Assembly (NCBI GenBank): GCA_915063485.1
Contig: CAJZDJ010000023.1
Span: 1 to 22,984 of the forward strand
Source of the DNA: an uncultured Actinomyces sp.
GTDB lineage: Bacteria > Actinomycetota > Actinomycetes > Actinomycetales > Actinomycetaceae
Direction of reading: 5' to 3'
Length of the DNA: 22,984 bases
Of the stretch, positions 6,870-13,674 are shown in pieces (the first letter of the stretch is position 1; each line of letters starts with the position of its first letter). The notes under the pieces are model-generated. The model was given only the letters and a program-made list of their open reading frames with translations, was not told the origin of the DNA and searched no databases. The position numbers were made by a program, and so were the translations under genes.

Positions 6870-7406
6870 TTATGGTTTTGAAAAAAATAGTAAATATACT
6901 CCAAATACAAACTTGATTGCTGCATCAATATACGCAACTAACACCAATGAAATATCAGTAAAAATATAAGCTACAGCGATATTTATAGTACAAATAATTC
7001 CCAAATATATCATTGATTTTCCATGCACAAAATAATATGGGAAAAAATGCAAAGCTGTCGCCATTAATGCACCTAACCAAATTAATCGCCAATTCTCAGT
7101 TGCAAAAAAAGGCCCCCCTAATAAAACCATTAACACGAATAATAAAATAATCGCATACAGAGAAACTTTATCTTGAAATTTACTAGACGAACCGTTGGAT
7201 AGTTCATTCAACACTTTTTTATTCATATTTATTGAGAAAAAACTGATAACATATCCAATGCAAAATACTTGCATATTGATGATTTGTTTTCCTCCTATTA
7301 AAGTTGCCAATGAAATAATCACCGCTACTACAATTAACCATAAACCACAGGATCTCTTATAATTAAATTCCAACTTTTCATCTTTATTATAATTTAAAAA
7401 AGACAT
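6870..7406 (-). CDS. DUF6609-like integral membrane protein
   Basis: This 178-residue protein is very hydrophobic, with about five to six membrane segments (roughly 20-38, 43-60, 83-100, 108-125, 133-150, 155-175). The blocks L-I-G-G-K-Q-I-I-N, S-S-K-F-Q-D-K, L-G-G-P-F-F-A-T-E-N-W-R-L-I-W-L-G-A and Y-F-V-H-G-K match what I recall of DUF6609, a family found mainly in Firmicutes; function unknown. Base composition is far more AT-rich than the flanking chromosome, and asparagine, lysine and isoleucine codons are A/T-ending, which supports transfer from a low-GC donor. The ATG at 7406 follows a strong ribosome-binding site (GGGAGGT, seven bases away). A TATAAT box lies about 100 bp upstream. Placed directly downstream of a small toxin-tip-like ORF inside an insertion, it could be a membrane immunity protein, but this is inference. 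Confidence 0.72.
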   Translation of the reverse strand: MSFLNYNKDEKLEFNYKRSCGLWLIVVAVIISLATLIGGKQIINMQVFCIGYVISFFSINMNKKVLNELSNGSSSKFQDKVSLYAIILLFVLMVLLGGPFFATENWRLIWLGALMATALHFFPYYFVHGKSMIYLGIICTINIAVAYIFTDISLVLVAYIDAAIKFVFGVYLLFFSKP

Positions 7407-7506
7407 AAATACCTCCCTACAACTAATTTTTATTTACTTAAACCTGAATCTGTGAAGTTAATTTTTTTAAATTAGCAAATAAATGCAGGTCATATGCATT
7501 GAAAAT

Positions 7507-7512
7507 ATTATA
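7507..7512 (-). promoter_or_regulatory. Candidate -10 box for the DUF6609-like gene
   Basis: The minus strand reads TATAAT here, preceded by TTGCC. The -35 region is an A/T-rich run without a clear TTGACA. If used, the leader would be about 95 bases. Chance matches are likely in DNA this AT-rich. Confidence 0.35.
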
Positions 7513-7546
7513 GGCAAGTTAAAAAAAATTAAACTTCGGCATGTTA

Positions 7547-7759
7547 TCACCATTCATCGCCTAATTCCTGTTTATGGTTACCGATACTTCCTCCCGGATG
7601 AATCGATGTTGGGATGATCCGATAGGAATCATAATTATACATTCGGGTGCTCATAGTACCTATACCTTTGTTCATGCCCGGAAATTCCATTAATTCTATC
7701 TTATTAAATCTATCTCCGAGATTGTCACCTCCACAAATCTTTAGTTGCCGCCCTGACAT
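7547..7759 (-). CDS. Small ORF, possible toxin C-terminal tip or gene fragment
   Basis: This 70-residue frame opens with an ATG directly after an in-frame TAG and has no good ribosome-binding site (though GGAGGT occurs inside it, near codon 11). I recognise no family. The latter half, with G-M-N-K-G-I-G-T-M-S-T-R-M-Y-N-Y-D and S-I-H-P-G-G-S-I-G-N-H-K, ends in E-L-G-D-E-W and has the character of a small folded C-terminal domain such as the tip of a polymorphic toxin. The frame contains mostly plausible codons and its AT content resembles the following membrane gene, 140 bp downstream. A toxin tip that lost its secretion and delivery domains, followed by its immunity gene, would look like this. 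It could equally be non-coding. Confidence 0.3.
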   Translation of the reverse strand: MSGRQLKICGGDNLGDRFNKIELMEFPGMNKGIGTMSTRMYNYDSYRIIPTSIHPGGSIGNHKQELGDEW

Positions 7760-7801
7760 CTATCTTACAGCCACAACTACCCGACATCTAACTCGGCAAC
7801 T
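7743..7801. repeat. 8-bp inverted repeat enclosing two 8-bp direct repeats
   Basis: AGTTGCCG (7743-7750) and CGGCAACT (7794-7801) are perfect complements 43 bases apart. Between them GACATCTA occurs twice in the same orientation (7755-7762 and 7783-7790). The arrangement surrounds the start of the small ORF. It may be a protein-binding site or a remnant of a recombination or insertion-sequence end. Confidence 0.45.
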
Positions 7802-7890
7802 CAACTCTCACATTTTTGACCTGATTTGCCCTTTGATAAGTTACCGAGAAGCGTTCATACCGCCCGATACCAAATTTGCCTGATTGCCTG

Positions 7891-7909
7891 AAAACCGCAG
7901 TGTTAGCGG
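7891..7909 (-). terminator. Weak terminator candidate after the methyltransferase gene
   Basis: The minus strand reads CCGC-TAACACT-GCGG-TTTTC starting 11 bases after the methyltransferase stop. The stem is only four G-C pairs, followed by four T. It would be the new terminator brought in with the replaced gene tail. Confidence 0.3.
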
Positions 7910-7919
7910 GCTTTCGCTG

Positions 7920-9191
7920 CTATTTGCCCTCGACCCTTGACATCAAGCAAACCGTCTCAAAGTGATGAGTGTGTGGGAACAGATCAAATGCCGCCAGGCG
8001 CTCCAGCTGGTATCCCTGCGCGACAAACAATCCCAAATCACGCGCCAAAGCAGCCGGATCACAAGCCACTAGCACTACGCGTTGGGCTTGCAATTTAGCA
8101 ATTGCCTCCACCACTTCACGCCCAGCCCCAGCGCGAGGCGGGTCTAGCACCACCAGCTGGGCGCCGTCGCCGTATTGGCTTACTGCCGCAGCGTCAACAT
8201 TAGCGTGCACCAAGCGAGCACCCTGGTCATGCAAATTACGGCGCCCATCACGCACCGCCTGCACAGAGCCTTCCAGGGAAGTAACCTGGGCTCCCAACAT
8301 TGACAAAGGTAGCGTAAACAGGCCCGCCCCACTGTAAAGCTCAAGAGTTTTAGGGTTATCCATACCCGCTAAGCCCTGGCCTACCACCTCGCGCACCAGC
8401 GTCGTCGGCGCTAGCGGATGTACCTGCCAAAAACCATTTACATGCACCTGATAGTGCAGCTGCCCCAAACCCAGTCCAGAGGCGTCAACAAGCTCCTGAA
8501 CCCGGCGTCGAGAACTAGGCTTAGCGTTAGAGCCATAGACCTGCTCGCCCACGCTAACCATAGCCTGGCCGTCGCTTGGTGCCACTGCCCGCACTCGCGC
8601 ACCCGGCTTAAGCAAATGCCGCCAAGCTTTACGGCTAAACAACTCCAGATCTCTAATGGCCTGGGCAGCTAACGGCATAGAGTCCAAAGCAATCACTTTT
8701 TTGGAGCGGTAGCCGTGCATCCCCAGCTTGCCCGCAGGAGAAACAGTTAGCTCCACCCGGGAGCGTCGCCCCAGACCCTTAGCATGCTCATCGCCGTCGG
8801 AGCCCAAAGCCTGCACCTGGGGCAAACCCACCTGGCCAAGCTGCTCAGCCACCTGTGCTCCGCCTAAACGAGTTAAGCAGTCTTGCAGTACCCAGCGTTT
8901 CCAGGTGCGCTGAGCCTTTAGGGATACGTGGGCTAGTTCCCCTCCCCCGACGCCGCCCGGCCCGGCTGCCGGCCAGACACTGGGCACGCGGTCAGGTGAG
9001 GGCTCAAGAATCTCAATGGCATCAGCGAACAAAACTCGCTTAGAGCGGTTCGTAATGCGGATGCGTACCTTTTCACCAGGAAGAGCAAAGCGCACAAAAA
9101 CCGTGCCCTGATCGATATGAGCCAGGCAGTAACCACCGTGAGCGGGCTTGCCAACTTCAATTACCAGCTCACTACCAACCAGCTCGCTCAT
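7920..9191 (-). CDS. TrmA/RlmD-family RNA (uracil-5-)-methyltransferase with TRAM domain
   Basis: The 423-residue enzyme transfers a methyl group from S-adenosylmethionine to C5 of a uracil in rRNA or tRNA. An N-terminal TRAM domain (about 3-62) binds RNA. Further motifs are H-V-N-G-F-W-Q-V-H-P (250-259), S-adenosylmethionine motif L-E-L-Y-S-G-A-G (283-290), V-L-D-P-P-R-A-G around 348-355, catalytic Cys377 in L-V-A-C-D-P, and F-P-H-T-H-H-F-E-T-V with Glu412 as the likely base. The iron-sulfur cysteines of RlmD are absent: the corresponding stretch is P-A-A-G-P-G-G-V-G-G-G-E-L. The ATG at 9191 follows AGGAAGAG. The last eight residues after C415 appear to come from the inserted element. It lies 40 bp after the permease gene on the same strand. 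It corresponds by neighbourhood to M. tuberculosis Rv2689c. The exact target uracil cannot be told. Confidence 0.9.
   Translation of the reverse strand: MSELVGSELVIEVGKPAHGGYCLAHIDQGTVFVRFALPGEKVRIRITNRSKRVLFADAIEILEPSPDRVPSVWPAAGPGGVGGGELAHVSLKAQRTWKRWVLQDCLTRLGGAQVAEQLGQVGLPQVQALGSDGDEHAKGLGRRSRVELTVSPAGKLGMHGYRSKKVIALDSMPLAAQAIRDLELFSRKAWRHLLKPGARVRAVAPSDGQAMVSVGEQVYGSNAKPSSRRRVQELVDASGLGLGQLHYQVHVNGFWQVHPLAPTTLVREVVGQGLAGMDNPKTLELYSGAGLFTLPLSMLGAQVTSLEGSVQAVRDGRRNLHDQGARLVHANVDAAAVSQYGDGAQLVVLDPPRAGAGREVVEAIAKLQAQRVVLVACDPAALARDLGLFVAQGYQLERLAAFDLFPHTHHFETVCLMSRVEGK
7948..7965. repeat. Direct repeat copy 2 (gene-proximal attachment-site candidate)
   Basis: The same 18 bases as at 6723-6740. 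Here they encode residues H410-F-E-T-V-C415 of the methyltransferase, including the likely catalytic Glu412. Recombination inside this repeat keeps the active-site codons and only swaps what follows. Confidence 0.8.
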
Positions 9192-9231
9192 GGCCTCTTC
9201 CTTAGGGTTAAAGGTACGTAACTTTCATATT

Positions 9232-11214
9232 TTAGCTGGCACGGTAGGGCAAAGCAGCGGGCTTACTTACCGGCGCGGCCGAACCGATCAGCCACGGCAC
9301 CGAGGCGGTAACCACTCCTGGAATGAACAGTAGCGCAGCCTTTAGACGCAGCGCGCTTTGGTTGTGCAAAATCTGCTGCCACCAGTGACGCACCACGTAT
9401 TCAGGCAGGTAAATAACCACCAGGTCACGCGGGGAATCACGGCGAATTGAACGCACATGGGTGAGGATGGGGCGCACAATGTCGCGGAAAGGTGAATCCA
9501 AAATGGTCAGCGGCACATCAATTTGATCCTCACGCCACAGCTTAACCAGCTCGCGGGCTTCATCCCCACCGGTATCAACATTTACCGCCTCAATCGAGGT
9601 GGGGTGGGTGCTAGCGGCGTAGGTGATAGCGCGCATGGTGGGCTTGTGTAGACGCGAAACCAGCACAATGGCATGCACGCGGGCCGGGCCCACACGCCAG
9701 TCATGCAGGTCATCGATGGCCAGCTGCTCGCCCACGCTGGTGTAGTAACGGCGAATTGCGTTCATGATCAGGTACAGCACGGCCATAACCAGCAGGGTGA
9801 TCCAGGCACCACGGGTGACCTTAGTAAGCAGCACAATAATGAGCACCACGCCGGTACCAAACACGCCAATTGCGTTAACTACGCGCGAGCGGCGCATCTG
9901 CTTGCGTCGAGTAGCGTCCGTGGAGGTTTTAAGTTGACGCGTCCAGTAACGCACCATGCCCACCTGGGAGAGCGTGAAGGAAATAAACACACCCACGATG
10001 TAGAGCTGAATCAGGCGGTTAACGTCGGCAGCAAAACCAATAATGAATGCCAAGGCGCCCAGCCACAGCACCGCAATACCGTTAGAGTAAGCCAGGCGGT
10101 CACCACGCGCAGCCAGCTGACGCGGCAGCATCTGGTCGCGGCCCAAAACGCTGGCTAGCACCGGGAAACCGTTAAATGCGGTGTTGGCCGCTAGCACCAA
10201 AATTAGTCCGGTCACGGCCGTAACCAGATAGAACATGGGTTTAAAGTCCGCGAAAATAGTGGCAGCCAGCTGCCCAATCACCGGGTCTTGGTGGTATTTG
10301 GGACCTACCGGCTGGCCGTTAAGCAGCAGCTCTGTGGCCGGGTGCTCAGCCATTTTGACGCCGGTAGCTCCAGCTAGGTGAATCACGCTCATAAGCATGA
10401 CGGCGGCAATCAGCCCCAGCATCGCCAAGGTGGTGGCAGCGTTTTTGGACTTAGGACGGCGGAAGGAAGGCACCCCATTGGAGATGGCCTCAACCCCGGT
10501 CAGCGCCGCACAGCCAGAGGAAAATGCGCGCAAAATCAGGAAAACACCGGCCAGTGAGGTCAGTCCCTGATCCCAGCTGCTTTCCAGGGTGTAGGCGGCA
10601 GAAGGGGACTGTCCCAAATGCCCAGTAAATTCCTGGGCAAAACCAACCACAGCCATAATCCCAATGGCCGCCATATACAGGTAGGTGGGGATAGCAAAAG
10701 CTGAGCCGGCGTCCCTGGTGCCGCGCAGGTTAATGATGGCCAAAATCGAGGCCACTGCTACAGCTATTTGCACCTTGTAGGGTGCCACCGCCGGCACAGC
10801 GGCAGCCAGGTAGGCGGTACCTGAGGAGATAGATACGGCCACCGTCAGCACATAGTCGCTAAGTAGCGCTGAGGCCACTAAGGTGCCGGCACGCGGACCA
10901 AGGTTGTCAGTAACCACCTCGTAGTCACCACCACCTGAGGGGTAGGCATAAACGGTTTGGCGGTAAGACATCACCACAATCGCCAAAACCGCCACCACGG
11001 CCAAGCCAATCCAGGGAGATAGGGTGGCTGCTGCGGCGCCGGCAACGGAGAGGGTAATTAGTACTTCATCAGGCGCATAACCTACTGACGAAAGCGCATC
11101 TGAGGCAAAGACCGGCAGTGCCACACGCTTAGGCAATAAAGTCTGTCCTAGCCCTCTACTAGAGACAGGGCGGCCTACAAATAAACGCTTAGTCCGGTCT
11201 ATAAAGTCACGCAC
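9232..11214 (-). CDS. APC-superfamily permease, KimA-like potassium transporter
   Basis: This 660-residue protein has about twelve membrane helices (residues 35-495) and a cytosolic alpha/beta C-terminal domain (about 505-630). The first helix carries D39-A-L-S-S-V-G-Y46; the Asp and Tyr seven residues apart match D36 and Y43, which bind potassium in the Bacillus subtilis importer KimA. Length and the C-terminal domain, which in KimA binds cyclic di-AMP, also agree. I therefore favour high-affinity potassium uptake over amino-acid transport, the usual automatic label. Two TrkA proteins divergently encoded 48 bp away reinforce a potassium theme. The start is GTG at 11214; no strong ribosome-binding site precedes it. 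It sits upstream of the methyltransferase and corresponds by position to M. tuberculosis Rv2690c. Substrate is inferred from residues and context. Confidence 0.82.
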   Translation of the reverse strand: MRDFIDRTKRLFVGRPVSSRGLGQTLLPKRVALPVFASDALSSVGYAPDEVLITLSVAGAAAATLSPWIGLAVVAVLAIVVMSYRQTVYAYPSGGGDYEVVTDNLGPRAGTLVASALLSDYVLTVAVSISSGTAYLAAAVPAVAPYKVQIAVAVASILAIINLRGTRDAGSAFAIPTYLYMAAIGIMAVVGFAQEFTGHLGQSPSAAYTLESSWDQGLTSLAGVFLILRAFSSGCAALTGVEAISNGVPSFRRPKSKNAATTLAMLGLIAAVMLMSVIHLAGATGVKMAEHPATELLLNGQPVGPKYHQDPVIGQLAATIFADFKPMFYLVTAVTGLILVLAANTAFNGFPVLASVLGRDQMLPRQLAARGDRLAYSNGIAVLWLGALAFIIGFAADVNRLIQLYIVGVFISFTLSQVGMVRYWTRQLKTSTDATRRKQMRRSRVVNAIGVFGTGVVLIIVLLTKVTRGAWITLLVMAVLYLIMNAIRRYYTSVGEQLAIDDLHDWRVGPARVHAIVLVSRLHKPTMRAITYAASTHPTSIEAVNVDTGGDEARELVKLWREDQIDVPLTILDSPFRDIVRPILTHVRSIRRDSPRDLVVIYLPEYVVRHWWQQILHNQSALRLKAALLFIPGVVTASVPWLIGSAAPVSKPAALPYRAS

Positions 11215-11262
11215 GTAGTGTCATGGTATGCCAAGTGAGGCAAATAGGGTAGCGTTTAACCC
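11215..11262. promoter_or_regulatory. Divergent promoter region between the permease and the trkA pair
   Basis: Only 48 bp separate the two GTG starts. On the plus strand TAGGGT (11245-11250) is placed so that transcription would begin a few bases before the GTG at 11263, giving a nearly leaderless message, common in actinomycetes. No convincing minus-strand boxes were found. Both directions must share this short space. Confidence 0.4.
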
Positions 11263-11928
11263 GTGCATTTCGTCATTATGGGATGCGGCCGTGTGGGGGC
11301 AGCCCTGGCCGCGCAGCTAGATAGTTATGGCCATTCTGTGGCAGTTATCGATCGTTCCAGTGATGCTTTTAGGCGTCTACCAGCTGATTTCTCTGGTCGC
11401 AAGGTTAAGGGCATTGGCTTTGACCGTGACGCTTTAGAGCAAGCTGGTATTGATGACGCTTACGCTTTTGCAGCCGTATCTAACGGTGATAACTCCAATA
11501 TTTTGGCTGCCCGTGTGGCGCGCGAGACTTTCGGGGTGGAACATGTGGTGGCGCGTATTTATGATGCCCGCCGCGCCGACGTTTATGAGCGTCTGGGTAT
11601 TCCTTCGGTGGCTACCGTGCGTTGGACAACTGAGCAGATCATGTCGCGTATGCTGCCTAACACCACCTCTACCCCTCTGCCGGGCGATGAAACCGCAGTG
11701 GTGATGGTGCAGCTAAGCCCGCACCCGGCTTGGGTGGGGATGAGTATCGAGCAAATTGAGCGGCGCGCCCAGATGCGCGTGGCTTGGCTTACGCGCGGCT
11801 CAGCCATGATCGTGGCTAGCGATAAGAAGATTTTGCAAGATGGGGATTTGCTGCATTGCGCGGTAACGGTGGCTCAGGCTAGTAAGCTGCGCCGGACCCT
11901 ATCTAAAGCGCCTGTTAAGGAGTTCTGA
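11263..11928 (+). CDS. trkA: TrkA-family potassium uptake regulator (CeoB-like), RCK protein
   Basis: A 221-residue cytosolic protein with one complete RCK unit. The N-terminal Rossmann domain has G7-C-G-R-V-G12 and an acidic D30 at the end of the second strand, so it should bind NAD(H) or a related nucleotide. Residues about 135-215 form the RCK-C (TrkA-C) domain. Such proteins form rings that gate potassium transporters. The start is GTG at 11263. The TGA stop overlaps the ATG of the next gene by one base, with AAGGAG just before it, so the two are translationally coupled. Equivalent to CeoB of M. tuberculosis by order. No TrkH/KtrB channel gene is in the window; the divergent KimA-like permease is the nearest transporter. 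Confidence 0.88.
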   Translation: MHFVIMGCGRVGAALAAQLDSYGHSVAVIDRSSDAFRRLPADFSGRKVKGIGFDRDALEQAGIDDAYAFAAVSNGDNSNILAARVARETFGVEHVVARIYDARRADVYERLGIPSVATVRWTTEQIMSRMLPNTTSTPLPGDETAVVMVQLSPHPAWVGMSIEQIERRAQMRVAWLTRGSAMIVASDKKILQDGDLLHCAVTVAQASKLRRTLSKAPVKEF

Positions 11929-12665
11929 TGCGTATTTTGGTTGCTGGCGCCGGCTCAGTGGGGCGTTCTATTGCGCGTGAGCTGATTTCTCACGGCCATG
12001 AAATCACCTTGGTTGATAACGCCCCTGACGCTATGCGCGTGGCTTCTGTGCCCGACGCTGACTGGTTGCTGGCTGATGCCTGCGACATTGATTCTTTAAG
12101 TCAGGCTGATGTTGACGCCTGCGAGGTGGTTGTGGCCGCCACTGGTGATGACAAGGTGAATCTGGTTATTTCGCTGCTGGCTAAGACTGAGTTTGGGGTG
12201 CCGCGTACGGTGGCGCGTGTAAATAACCCTAAAAATGAGTGGATGTTTGATGACTCTTGGGGCGTGGATGTGGCCGTGTCTACCCCGCGCATTATGACTT
12301 CTCTGGTGGAGGAAGCAGTTTCGGTGGGCTCTATGGTGTCCATTTTCCGTTTCCACCAGTCTGGGGCGCACATGCATGAGTACACTTTGCCTGCCGATGC
12401 GCCGGTGATTGGTTACTTGATCAGTCAGATGCAGTGGCCTCCGCACACCGTGTTGGCAGCTATTTTGCGTGATTACCGGCCGGTTAATCCCGATGAGGAT
12501 GAGCGTTTTGAACCGGGAGATGAGCTTATTTTCCTAACCGCTCGTGAGGGTGAGGATCAAATTGGGCTAATCCCCCAGATTCTAAGTACTCAGCCGGCTC
12601 TACCTACTGGTGCGATCTATCCCTTGAACCAGAAGCCAGATAAGCCAGACAGTGAGCAAAAATAG
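11928..12665 (+). CDS. trkA: TrkA-family potassium uptake regulator (CeoC-like), RCK protein
   Basis: A 245-residue second RCK protein. The Rossmann part begins M-R-I-L-V-A-G-A-G-S-V-G-R-S, with the G8-x-G-x-x-G13-type loop and D31 for nucleotide binding. An RCK-C domain follows at about 137-222. The last 20 residues are polar and proline-rich and probably disordered. It is coupled to the preceding gene through TGATG. The two proteins likely assemble with each other, as CeoB and CeoC are thought to. Its 3' end overlaps the convergent DUF3159 gene by 66 bp; this is the segment that encodes the disordered tail. Confidence 0.88.
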   Translation: MRILVAGAGSVGRSIARELISHGHEITLVDNAPDAMRVASVPDADWLLADACDIDSLSQADVDACEVVVAATGDDKVNLVISLLAKTEFGVPRTVARVNNPKNEWMFDDSWGVDVAVSTPRIMTSLVEEAVSVGSMVSIFRFHQSGAHMHEYTLPADAPVIGYLISQMQWPPHTVLAAILRDYRPVNPDEDERFEPGDELIFLTAREGEDQIGLIPQILSTQPALPTGAIYPLNQKPDKPDSEQK

Positions 12666-13307
12666 CGGCGTCCCCAAAGCCAGGCGGGTAATGCTCAGCG
12701 CGGTTAGGGCGCTGGCACCCGCCAGGTAGAGGGGTACTTCTACAATTAGGCGTAGGCTAAACATGCCCGCCAGCAGCCAGGTGGCCAGGTAGTAACGACG
12801 ACGCCGCTCACCGGGCTGCTTCCTCCAGTCCATCCCGCAGCCGGTAACTGCTGCCACAATTACTCCCACCAGCGGGTAGCGCATAAGCATTGAGATAAGC
12901 ACTACCACCAGCCAGACCACATTAACTAGTAGCCCCATGGCATAGAACTGGCCGGCGTCCTGGTTATACCAGGCCAGGGCCGCTGAGATGATGGTAATAG
13001 CCCCGCCAGCTAGAGCCTGCAGCAGGCTTTGGCGTTGACAAAGGCGCGCCACAATGGCCACGGCAGACACCATTAGTGCGGCAATAACCGCTATTTTTAG
13101 GTTTTGTCCGCTTAAGGCTAGGGCGCCAATGAACACCACTACGGGCAGTACTGATTCGGTGATTCCCCGCCAGCCGCCTACTGCCGCTTTGGCATCGAAA
13201 TTTTGGGAGGCGATTTGGCTCAGCCCCGCATTTACAGGCAACGACGGCGCCGGCGCGTCTGCTTCTTGCGCGGCGTCGTCGTTATGGGGGGATTTAGGCA
13301 AAACCAC
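12600..13307 (-). CDS. DUF3159 family membrane protein
   Basis: The 235-residue protein has a 45-residue polar N-terminus followed by about six membrane helices. The family pattern is visible: G-G-W-R-G-I-T-E-S-V-L-P at 44-55, A-R-L-C-Q-R-Q-S-L-L-Q-A-L-A-G-G around 86-101, M-R-Y-P-L-V-G at about 140, W-R near 159, and L-R-L-I-V-E-V-P-L-Y in the C-terminal third. The role is unknown; the family is essentially restricted to actinomycetes. The GTG start overlaps the TAG stop of the OB-fold gene by one base, so translation is coupled. It ends inside the 3' end of the convergent trkA gene. It corresponds to Rv2693c by neighbourhood. Confidence 0.87.
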   Translation of the reverse strand: MVLPKSPHNDDAAQEADAPAPSLPVNAGLSQIASQNFDAKAAVGGWRGITESVLPVVVFIGALALSGQNLKIAVIAALMVSAVAIVARLCQRQSLLQALAGGAITIISAALAWYNQDAGQFYAMGLLVNVVWLVVVLISMLMRYPLVGVIVAAVTGCGMDWRKQPGERRRRYYLATWLLAGMFSLRLIVEVPLYLAGASALTALSITRLALGTPLFLLTVWLIWLLVQGIDRTSR

Positions 13308-13669
13308 TAGGCTTCATCCACAATCTCATAGGCGGGGTTGAAAATAGTTGGCCGGGTACGTCCAGCTACCACGGTGCCGCTGGCCACCAGGTGAATGCCG
13401 GGCCAGATGCCGGCGACTTCACGCCGGCCCATCCAGGCCAGGTCAATGGAGGCGGTGCCGTCATATAGGCAGGCCACAAAGATGGGCCTAGCTTTTGCCG
13501 GCGAGTAGGTTACTGAACGCACTACCCCCGCGATTTTGGCAGGCTGGCGTTCTTTAACTTCAGCGATTTTGGTTTGTGCGTGAGCGCCGGCAACTTCTTG
13601 CTCATCGGCGGCCTCAAGGTCGTCTCGAGAAGTCGTCAGCAAGTGTTTTAACTTGCGTAAAAAACCCAA
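13307..13669 (-). CDS. OB-fold nucleic-acid-binding domain protein
   Basis: A 120-residue protein with a polar, partly charged N-terminus (1-42) and one OB-fold domain (about 43-118): A-K-I-A-G-V-V-R-S-V-T-Y, F-V-A-C-L-Y-D-G-T-A-S-I-D-L-A-W-M-G and H-L-V-A-S-G-T-V-V are the typical strands, similar to the wedge domain of RecG. It may bind single-stranded nucleic acid. The start appears to be TTG at 13669, five bases after the DUF3710 stop, without a good ribosome-binding site; no ATG or GTG exists nearby in frame, so coupling to DUF3710 translation is likely. Equivalent to Rv2694c by position. Confidence 0.83.
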   Translation of the reverse strand: MGFLRKLKHLLTTSRDDLEAADEQEVAGAHAQTKIAEVKERQPAKIAGVVRSVTYSPAKARPIFVACLYDGTASIDLAWMGRREVAGIWPGIHLVASGTVVAGRTRPTIFNPAYEIVDEA

Positions 13670-13674
13670 TTGTC

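Larger units (their letters stand above)
6723..7965. mobile_element. AT-rich insertion bounded by 18-bp direct repeats in the 3' end of an rRNA methyltransferase gene
   Basis: One unit is 1,225 bp from repeat to repeat. The left-hand content (6870-7759) is markedly AT-rich (20 of 60 bases G+C in the line starting at 6901, against 43 of 60 in the parC line starting at 18241). The unit carries a DUF6609-like membrane protein gene and a small ORF, plus several palindromes near its ends. The 3' ends of rum-type 23S rRNA methyltransferase genes are known integration sites of streptococcal integrative elements, and here too the conserved H-F-E-T-V-C codons are the duplicated core. No integrase, relaxase or transposase is present, so this is best seen as a decayed element or a cassette mobilised by enzymes encoded elsewhere. 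The intergenic stretches at 7407-7546 and 7760-7919 contain no recognised gene. Confidence 0.6.

Noticed and set aside
7647-7883. 78-codon plus-strand frame in the insertion
   Set aside because: No ribosome-binding site or recognisable domain; it lies opposite the small minus-strand frame and the repeats.
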